From: Liquidambar formosana
Lineage: Eukaryota > Streptophyta > Magnoliopsida > Saxifragales > Altingiaceae
NCBI GenBank assembly: GCA_039720395.1
Contig: JBBPBK010000110.1
Span: 92,551 to 156,550, forward strand
Direction of reading: 5' to 3'
DNA: 64,000 bases
The notes beneath the pieces are model-generated. The model was not told the DNA's origin, did no database searches, and was given only the letters and a program-made list of their open reading frames with translations. Position numbers and translations under genes: made by a program. This document shows positions 55,605-64,000 of the stretch, piece after piece (the first letter of the stretch is position 1; each line of letters starts with the position of its first letter).

Positions 55605-56620
55605 TCATTTTAGTGGGCTCATATCTAACCCAAAAGTGTAGGAAACAACCCGACTTTGAACAGAGTGGGGAATTCCTTGTTGGCGACGCCCTAGGCCCAT
55701 ACCCGGGAAGAAATTCATTTTCCGCATTATCTCACCAACATGTAAATTACCATGGGGACAATAGTCAAGGGGGATCAGTTCTTCCTTTTCCAACTCCTTT
55801 TCAATGCATTGCACATACTCAAACCCCGACAAGGGTATCTCAACTGATTCTGGTTTTATTTCGCATATGGGTACACCCGCCATTTTCAAATCATAATCCC
55901 CTTGAAGTGTAACAACGGCTCCCTCATGTGGGAACTTTACCTTTTGATGCAATGATGATGGTACAGCCCCAGCGGGATGAATCCAAGGCCTTCCCAATAA
56001 TAGATTAAAACATGACGGCACATCCAAGACTTGAAACTCCACTCTGAACTCCGTGGGTCCCATGATTAAAGGTAGAGTGATCACCCCAATTACTTCTCTA
56101 CGGGTATTATCATACGCCCTCACTGTCTGCCCAGATGGAGTGAAATCAGTGGGCCCCAAGCCCAAAACAGTTGCAGTCTCAAGGGACATACATTCAACGC
56201 GGAACCATTATCAATCAAGACCGTAGGAACTCTCTTCCCCATGGTATCAACAGTTATATGCAAGGCTTGGGAGTGGCTTGGCCCACTCTTAGGTAAGTCC
56301 GCCTCTGTGAACACTATAGTGGAATTCTTCGGAGCAGGGTTTACTAGATTCACCAATCCCTCAGGGGACAAATCAACCGGAACCTGTATCTGGTTTAACA
56401 ACTTCAGCACTGTCTGTCTGTGTTTGTGAGAGGCCATAAGCAAGCCCCAGATGGTGATATTGGCATTGGTCTTCTTCAATTGTCGGAGTACTTCATCCTC
56501 TTCTTCTTGCACATCAAGGCGCTTATCTAACTCACCCAGTGGATTATCAGATTCCAAGTGCGGAGGCTTGAAATGGCGGCCCCCTCTTGTCATGTGGTCT
56601 ACTTCTTCATCACTAGCCAT
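55605..56620 (-). pseudogene. aspartic protease and G-patch region of the nested element, frameshifted
   Basis: The upstream frame (56120-56620) contains the retropepsin-like active site LIDNGSALNVCPL. The downstream frame (55605-56189) continues the protease fold (FQVLDVPSCFNLLLGRPWIH) and ends with a G-patch-like FFPGMGLGRRQQG. The two overlap by 70 bases and are in different frames, so a single indel near 56120-56190 separates them. The Asn in place of the usual Thr after the catalytic Asp recurs in the outer element at 62689, so it is lineage-typical here. Confidence 0.7.
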
Positions 56621-58463
56621 ATGTCATCAATTTCATTTGTGTCACCCATCAGGTCATCCCATTCAATCATGTCAATGTCCTCCATCTGCACCTCTTCGGG
56701 TATATCATCCCAGCCCGTAGGAATTATGGGCTCACTTGGCAATGGATCAGGATTAAAGCACATAGTAATCAAACTTCCCCGAAGGTTCTCCCAATAACCC
56801 CACTCGAGGGTCTCCTGCTTCATACCTTTCTTTCAACTGCTGTTGGATGGACTTCTTTGGCAATTGTAGGGTCTTTTGATCAATGAGGTCTGAACGACCT
56901 TTCTCAACATAGCACAGTCCTCAGTGTCATGGCCGGGTATACCATGGTATTGGCAATATTGATGGGGTGTTTGGGGTCTTGGCTTTAGAGGGTGAGGTAT
57001 GATAAGGCCTTGGTTACAGCATTGGTAAAGGCTTGGGTCAAGGACATGGGTAATGGAGTGTATTGTCTTATGGGTAGGCAAGGTCGAGATGGGCGGCTTC
57101 AATGGCATTTATGGAGTTGGATGAATTATGAGAGGGAAGTGGATTTTGAGTGACATTTGGGCGAGTTGGTGGTGAGATGATTTGCTTGTCAAGTAAGTCT
57201 TGGATCTCATGCCTAAGGCGATAGCAACGGTTGGTTGAGTGGCCTTTGGCTTGGTGGAATTTGCAGTATTCATTCTCATTGTAGCTCTTGGGCAATGGAT
57301 TTGGTGGTGGTCTTGGGTCGAGAGGTTTCAACAGGCCTCGGCTTTTTAGCTTTTCAAGTACTTTCTCAAGTGGCATATGCAGCTCGGTGAATTGGCGAGG
57401 TGGGTTGGTGTCATTTAGGGAGATGGGTTGAATGGGTTGGGCTATGGCATTGACCTCGGCATTGTTTTTCCCAGCAAAGTTCGGCCTGCGGCTCTTTTGG
57501 ACTTCTTCTGTCTTGATCGACCCATCGGCAATGGCATCCTCAACTTGTGTACCTGCTCCGATAAGAGCCTTGAAATTAGGGAAGTAGTGAGCAAAGAGGT
57601 GCTTGTGATACACCGGCAATAGGTTCTTAACCACCAACTGAATCTGATCTTCCTCATTCGGTCTATCTGCCATTCTCGAGGGCTTTTGCCTCCACCTTGT
57701 AATGAAAGCGGAAAAGGTCTCATTAGCCCCTTGTTTTGTGGTCTCTAGGTCCCTTCTTGTGACATCCACCTCAGTGTTGTACTTGTAGTGCTCTGAAAAC
57801 TCATTACATATGTCCTCCCAAGTTCGGGTTCTATTCTCATCCAGGCTAGGAACCATTTTTAAAGCAGAAGTGGCTAGGGTTTCATGGAACATTTGGCCAA
57901 GAGTTCATCTGTCGCTCCTCGAGGGTGCATAGCTCGTACATACATCTTCAAATGGGTCTTGGGGCAACCCGTTCCATCAAACTTTTCTAATTCAGGCATC
58001 TTGAATTGTAGTGGAATACGAGCTTGAGGAAACAAAGATAGGGTACGTACATCCACCATGTCATCTGTCCTACGGATTCCCTTTATAGTTCTCTCCAAGG
58101 CTTCTACCTTGCTAGCCAACACAGAGTCTGTATCAGAGGTCTTCCCCTTACTTCCCACTTCCAGGTTAAAAACTTCAGGTGATTCATTCCCTTGGGCTGA
58201 GTACTTCCCCCATCATTGGTCTTAGTGCCCTCTCCAGACTGGGTCCCATTTTCGGTGTTATCCCCCGGGGTACGGCCATTATTCTGTTCGGGTTCGGACA
58301 TCTTATGTTGGATATCTTGGGCCATTTTCAATGCTCTCTCGGATACATCAGTGGTGTAATCAAGTTTGGTCATGATAGCCTTCAAACAGGTCTCAACATC
58401 AAAACCCCCTTCACTAGTTGCTTCATCGGCCATGTCTGACTGGTTGGTAGAATCAATCTTCAC
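56599..58463 (-). pseudogene. gag: gag of the nested element, broken by several frameshifts
   Basis: Successive overlapping frames read from right to left: 58463-58104 (acidic N-terminus), 58158-57874 (FQ.KMPELEKFDGTGCPKTHLKMY region), 57892-57068 (gag core with NEFSEHYKYNTEVDVTRRDLE and knuckle-like CKFHQAKGHSTNRC), 57108-56833 (QYCQYHGIPGHDTEDC) and 56823-56599. The order matches the intact gag of the outer element, so at least four single-base shifts are needed. They may be real decay or consensus errors, given the indel-rich right side of this element. Confidence 0.75.
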
Positions 58464-59160
58464 TAAGCGCCCTTGCTGGTCGCGGATCCAAGCCAGTACG
58501 TCTTCTCACTCCTCTAAGAAAGGGAACAATCAGTCTCTCATCCTAAGGGTATGTCCTAGGCTTCCATATTTGTCTCAATGACTTCACGCCATATATACTC
58601 AATTAGTCCCTTTTAATCCAATCACCTTTGCAAGGGTCATGGGCGAAAGGTACGTATTAAGGATATAGGGTGCAAAGGTCCTCTATTAATTTTTCCGTTA
58701 AGCACATCACAAACACGGTCATGATATCATTACAAACAATGTGGGTGCATAAGGGTGAAACCATAGTGTCCTACAAGTCTGTCTATATGGACTAATGATA
58801 AGGGTAGGCTGGGGTCCTTCACTTGCTTGAGCAATCTTTATACCTAACCACATGTGGCATCAGGAACGCCGCGTGGGTCCAGCAGTACGTGATTAACTCA
58901 TTTAATATACCCAAGGGCAAGCCCAAGGGTACTTGGCAAGAGAGGTTGAGAGCTTTCGCCCCAACTCATGGAATCAGGAAAACCAAGGTTGAGGCTAGGC
59001 CCGTCAGTGGCAAGGAACATCGATCCTAAGATGCAAGAGTTTGCGCACACAATGCAATAAATGAAAGCACACAATCAAGCGGATGCAATGTGATTGATTT
59101 TAATTAAACAAAAGAAATTAACTTAGCCCAATCAAATTGTATAGAGTCTAGCCCACAAAT
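58464..59160 (-). other. untranslated leader of the nested element
   Basis: About 700 bp between primer-binding site and gag without a supported coding frame. Confidence 0.55.
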
Positions 59161-59178
59161 CCCCCAGTGGAGTCGCCA
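59161..59178 (-). promoter_or_regulatory. primer-binding site of the nested element
   Basis: TGGCGACTCCACTGGGGG on the minus strand, three bases inside the right LTR, fixes element polarity. It matches the outer element's site except for the last base. Confidence 0.85.
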
Positions 59179-61457
59179 GTCTGTGAACCCTAAAAAGAGT
59201 TAAAGGGCCCACGAGGGGTTTTAGGTTTGAAAAAGGAAAAGGAGTCGCCACCTTATTTTTTAAAGGAAATAAGGAAAACCCTAAAAAAAAGTTTTGTTTT
59301 AGGAAACCAAAAGATTGACTCCATATTTAAAAATGGAAAGGCAAATGATCTTTTGGAAACCAGAGAAATCGGGGATTCGGAGGCTAAGTTACGATATGGG
59401 AAGGTTCTAGGCAAAGCCTATAGGCACCCATATCGCCCCTAAACGGTCTCTTAATTTAATTGGGCTAAATCAAAGTCTTAATCACACACAAATCAACAGT
59501 TATCATCACAGGACAGCATGCATATCATTCATCCATTCATCCATATAATCAAGTAAATCAAAGAAAAACAGAAAAAGAAAGAGGGGGGAGAAGAAAACCT
59601 AGGATACTTAGTATCCTAGGGCGGACTTGAACATCACGAAGAGCGCCTACGTACCATGTATGGAAATACATGGATCAAAGTCCCGTAGTTCGAAAGGAAT
59701 AGGGTTATAAACCTAATCAAGGCCTATGGTAAACCCTAAGTTTCCTTTTAAGTAAAACATGGTAAGTTTCCAAAATAAATGATTCACAAAAGATTTTTGG
59801 TAAAATATGGAATTTTGATAAAAGATGGAAACTTGATTTAAAGGTATCTTTTATTGAAAGGAAACTATAGAATCTACATACCCCTCTATTAGGAAACAAC
59901 CCCTAGGGGGGGAGAAAGGGAAAGTTTCAAAGGAAGGAAAGAAGGGTGAATTGGGGCACCCTCACACCCTACTTACCTTAAGCAAAAGCAACCTGTCAAA
60001 GTAACCACCCTATTGCATAGGGTAATTACCTTATTTGTAAGATTTCATCTCATAATAGCCAAAATAACCACCCCACATTGGTGGGGTAGTTGCACCTGTT
60101 GTACCTGTCAAAACACCTGCAATTTCCATGCAGAACATACCAAAAATACCAACCAAACAAACTAGATTCCAAATCAAGCCATTATCATGCCCAAACATGG
60201 GCTAACACATGCTCAAAATATCATAACAAGGACAAATAACAGATCTGGACAGAATTGAAATAAGGCTTAAAATCAACCACAAGTCATGCAACAACATGAA
60301 TCATAAGCTAACTAAAACCCTAATTCAACCCTACATGCAATGACATGCAAAAAAACCCTAAAATCCACTACTATGAATGCAGAAAATATCATAGTTATCA
60401 AATATGCAGCACATATATATCAACTATGAAGAAAACACAAGGAAAAACCCTAAGCTATCATGCTATATGCAACTTTCCTAATATAAGGATGAATGAAACC
60501 CTAGAATCACAATTGTGCTCAAAATCACATAAATAACTCTAAATCATGCAAAACTCATTGTGGACATCATTCTAATCATGCATATTAATCAATAGAAGCA
60601 TCAACACATGATAAAAACACAAGCTTGCACATGAAATATAGCTATTCTAAGTAAAAGCCTAATTTCAGCACAAGAGAAACCCTAGAATTGCAAACATGCA
60701 TTAAATCACATGGAACAGCATCCTAGCATACTAAACAGCCCATAAACATTATCCTAATCATGCATACTAGCTAATAGAAGTATCAAAACACAATAAAACA
60801 CAAGCTTCAATATGCAAAGGTGGTATTTCATGTAGAAAACCAATTTCAGCACTAAGGAAACCCTAAAGTCCCAAACATGCAATAAATCACATGGAATAGC
60901 ATCCTAGCATACTAACAGCCCATGAATATTATCCTAATCATGCATACTAACTAATAGAAGCAATAAGACATGATAAAGACACAAACTTGAACATGAAATA
61001 ATGACTATTCCATGTAAAACCCTAGAAAAAGACTCTAAAAAACCCTAAAAACACAAAGACTCATAAAACCACATAGAATGACATTATATCATGCAAAACC
61101 AGCCATAGACATATCCTAATCATGTATTCTAAGCATTAGAAGCATCAACACATGATAAAACATAAGCTTTTAACATGAAGTAATGCAAAGCTATGCAAAA
61201 ACCCTAGTTTGAATGAAAAAGAGAAAGGGGGAGGGGTTATACCTTTGTGGCTGCTGTAGAGAGTCCTCCTCCTCTTGTGTGCTGCTGGAAATAACCTCCT
61301 TCAAGCCTTCAAGCAATACTCCAGCCTTCCTTCAAGCTTTCTCTCACACTCTCTCACTCTAAGTTTAGGTAAACTACCCTAAGGATGGCTGCCATAGCCT
61401 CTAAGTCTCACCAAAGTGCCTCCAAAGTGTCTCCCTATTGCTGAAGTATAAGGGGGG

Positions 61458-61465
61458 TATTTATA
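61458..61465 (-). promoter_or_regulatory. LTR TATA box of the nested element
   Basis: CCTATAAATACCC on the minus strand, conserved at 43797-43790 in the other LTR. It probably drives genomic RNA of the element. Confidence 0.5.
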
Positions 61466-61650
61466 GGGATTGAGGGAAAAACCTCAATGGTTGGGATTAA
61501 AACCCTAGGGATTGATCCAAGGGCTCTTAGAGGTTCCCTTGGGGCTCAAGTAGGTCAAATAGGGCTGAAATTAGGGTTAATGGCGGCTAAAGGTGAGCAA
61601 ATCCGAGAAAATAGGATGGGAGCCGCGTCAAGGCTCAAAATAGAAAGTGG

Positions 61651-61729
61651 CTCGGGTGACCACCTGGGGCTGGGCGGCTAGCAGCCTGGGCCCAGGCGGC
61701 TAGCCGCCCGGCCTGGGTGGTCCACCGAG
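61651..61729. promoter_or_regulatory. GC-rich palindrome, LTR copy 2
   Basis: Same palindrome as 43985-44064 with a one-base loss and a two-base rearrangement in the right arm (GGTCCACCGAG instead of GGTCACCCGAG). Confidence 0.8.
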
Positions 61730-62436
61730 GCCATGTCAGCTTCAGCCCATTTTTGACCCTTTCAGCTTCCAAATGTGTTTCAGGGCCCAAATCAACTCCG
61801 ATTTTGACGAAACGAAAGCCAAACGACCGTGTTTCGAAGGGGAATGTAATTTGAGTCACTTGAGGGCAAGAAACCCTAGCCATGGCTGCATGGTTGGGTC
61901 CTACAAAGGTGGTTAACCGCTATGCCTCACCATCGCGTAGCTTAGGTATGCACATAGGGTCGCACCGAAGCTTTCCAATTCGAAATTCAACCTCCCTAAA
62001 CACATTTGGGGATGAATTAAGACCAATCAAGGTCAAATGAGTAGTCATAGAGTGAAAATCATGAACCAATTCGAACTAACCCGAAGTAGGTCTCTTAGCC
62101 AACCTTGAGCCTTGCTGAGCCATTCTAATCCCGAACCTTCAATTCATCGAATTGATCCCACAATACCTCAAATACAACCATATGAACTCCAATTGGCAAC
62201 TTGGAGATCATTTCAAGGTCAAATGGAAAGTTTGTGATCAAAAAGACAATTATGCCCCTCAAGTCACAAAGTTCTTATTAACCCTCAAGATCAACTCCAA
62301 ATAGAACCAAAATTCATACCCACCATCCTTAGGACCCTAGAAACTCAATGCAAAAGACTAGACTCAAAAGGAAACAAAAAGACACATGCAATGACAAACC
62401 CTAGCTAAGGTGACAAAAATGGGGTGTGACAAGGCC

Positions 62437-64000
62437 AACATTAGCTTATGGGGTTTATTGGTGGCTTCAAAGAAACATAGGAAGACGGTATTGGAGGCAC
62501 TAGCTCAGCACGAGGTGCCCATCGACACCATGCCTGAGCAAGTGTTGTCGATCATGGGGGTAGATGACTGCCGAGAAGATCGTGCTGACATTCTCAAGAA
62601 AGATCTTCCCACAGAAGGGGTAGAGCATGCAAACCTTTGTATGTCACAGTGGAGTGCAAAAACCTGAAGATCCCGGGTGGTACTCATAGACAATGGGTCG
62701 GCTCTCAACGTATGCCGCTACGCACAGCCAACCGCTCGGTGTACCTAAGAAGAACTAACGCCATCTGCGGTAACTGTGAGGGATACGACAATAGCTCGAG
62801 GAGCGTCCTAGGGACTTTTAAAAGCAAAACTGCAAATTAGGACCGGTGGAATCTATGGTGGAATTCTGTGTGATGGATATTCCGGCCAATTACAACATGC
62901 TGTGGGAAGAACTTGGCTTCACCCTCTCGAAGCTGTCCGTCCAGTACACCAAAAGATCAAATGCCGTGGCAAGGAGGTGTCTTAGTGATTCATAGGGATG
63001 GGAAATCACGGGTCAAGTATTAGGCATCAAAGAAGGAGCAGAGGACTTGGGATGGAGAGGATTCGAGTTAGTGCAAATGCTCGAAAGAAGGAGTGATGAA
63101 GAGAAAAGGTATCTCCGGATTTCGGGATAGGAGTGGGTTATATGGTAGCCCACATCATGAAGCGATGGGGTACATACCTGGAATGGGGATGGGAAAGAAT
63201 GGACAGGGAGTCACTGAATTGCCTGATTTCCGTGCACAAAAAGATCGTAAGGGGATAGGGTATGAGGGAACAGGAGTCTCGAAGAACGAAGGCACCCTTA
63301 ATGGCAATTTCGTCAAGGAGGAGAGGATTCCCTTTCTGTGGCTTCCCGGAGCCGTGGGTAGACAAGACCAATGGAAGAAGGTTGCCAGGTTTGGAAGTCT
63401 TTTTCGCAGAAAACGTTAAAGATAACACTTCATGGGGAAAGGCTGAAGAAGTAAAGGCGCTGGACGTGGACTGGGCGATAATTTAGAGCAGGGGCTTGGG
63501 AGCAGCTATCAGAACACAACCTGAGCATCACAGTATTAGCAAATCAAGTTATCAAGAATTTAGCAGAGCTAATCACTGAAGCAAATGGAGGAACCAGCAC
63601 CTGGACCTGGGAGAAGATAGAGAAGACCATTGTAGGCGATAGGATCACCACCAGACTGATAAGATTATGGTCAATCCCATGGCCATTTTTGATGATGTCG
63701 AGGCCTCTGAGGCCAACTATGATGTAATTTATCCAATTGATAATGAAATGAATTCTGATTCGCTATATTGATATGTCTTAGAAGAATACATTGCATTAAT
63801 GTCCGAAGATCCCGATTTAAATAAAGTAATCAATGAAGATTATGAAAGAAGTGTAGAACCTATTAAAAGAAACTGTTAAAATCAACCTCGGCACCATTGA
63901 AAATCTTAAGGAAGTACAAATCGGCTCCACTTTGTCTATAAAAGAACAAACCGATCTCAAAATACTATTGAGTGAGTTCCAAGATGTATTTGCTTGTCTT
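62437..64000 (+). pseudogene. outer Tat element: gag end, protease, G-patch and start of reverse transcriptase, decayed
   Basis: After the target duplication the gag frame interrupted at 41505 resumes (ISLWGLLVASKKHRKTVLE), homologous to the same region of the nested element. The protease active site (LIDNGSALNV) is at about 62680-62715 in a shifted frame. A G-patch-like YIPGMGMGKNGQGV lies at about 63168-63210. A segment like the nested element's FPEPMF region is near 63340. The last 60 bases read LKILLSEFQDVFA, the usual lead-in to a Ty3 reverse transcriptase. Stops and frameshifts break it. It continues past the window. Confidence 0.7.

Larger units (their letters stand above)
41506..62431 (-). 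mobile_element. complete nested Tat-type Ty3/gypsy element, 20.9 kb
   Basis: Flanked by the perfect 5-bp target duplication AGGCC (41501-41505 and 62432-62436). It has LTRs of 3266 bp (left) and 3250 bp (right). The PBS beside the right LTR and all gag-pol frames show it lies on the minus strand, with its 5' end at right. Order from 5' to 3': LTR, PBS, gag, protease plus G-patch, small ORF, RT-RNase H-RNase H-integrase, two antisense genes, repeat-rich 3' UTR, LTR. A second RNase H before integrase and extra antisense ORFs are known traits of the Tat (Retand/Ogre) lineages. Confidence 0.92.
59182..62431 (-). repeat. 5' LTR of the nested Tat element
   Basis: Collinear with the left LTR over its full length, 16 bp shorter in net, with many single-base indels in short homopolymers. 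A minus-strand TATAAATA lies at 61465-61458 and the GC palindrome at 61651-61729. Confidence 0.92.

Overview
The window is nuclear DNA of a flowering plant, most likely a eudicot. The evidence is an intron-containing NLR-type LRR gene, plant Ty3/gypsy and copia LTR elements, Stowaway and hAT miniature elements, a LINE relic and an integrated plant pararetrovirus. The species could not be determined. Apart from the resistance-gene tail at the left edge, nearly everything recognisable is mobile or viral DNA, nested several layers deep. All calls come from reading motifs, repeats, splice sites and target-site duplications; no database was searched.

Left part (1-21 kb): the 3' exons of a disease-resistance-type LRR gene (1-5165), with a MITE and a 2.2 kb LTR copy in its last intron. 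A gene-poor AT-rich stretch with several miniature elements follows. At 11.6-16.6 kb a small TRIM-like retroelement has been split by a hAT-like element, which was itself split by a solo copia LTR. A complete solo LTR (11879-13898) abuts it. All three inserted elements have target-site duplications.

Middle part (17-37 kb): a decayed LINE (17.7-18.66 kb, resuming at 36.69 kb) was entered by an LTR (18659-36691). A (TA)n tract inside that LTR was then entered by 14.8 kb of endogenous pararetrovirus (Caulimoviridae, florendovirus-like), in head-to-tail tandem on the minus strand with period about 7.86 kb. Copy A keeps an open 1896-residue ORF1 but has a nonsense codon in ORF2. Copy B keeps an open ORF2, but its ORF1 is truncated and has two nonsense codons. 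A 123-bp inverted virus fragment sits at the left end.

Right part (37-64 kb): a plus-strand Tat-type Ty3/gypsy element (LTR, PBS, gag, then protease and G-patch remnants running off the window) is interrupted inside gag by a second, complete 20.9 kb Tat-type element on the minus strand. The inner element has 3.25 kb LTRs and 5-bp target duplications. It carries broken gag-protease, an intact RT / RNase H / second RNase H / integrase ORF, and two antisense (plus-strand) genes. One is a fully open seven-exon plant-mobile-domain gene; the other is a DUF7745-like gene with one in-frame stop. A roughly 80-bp near-perfect GC-rich palindrome occurs in both LTRs and again upstream of each antisense gene, so every transcription unit of the element has a copy. 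This shared palindrome plus the intact antisense gene is the most unusual signal in the window.
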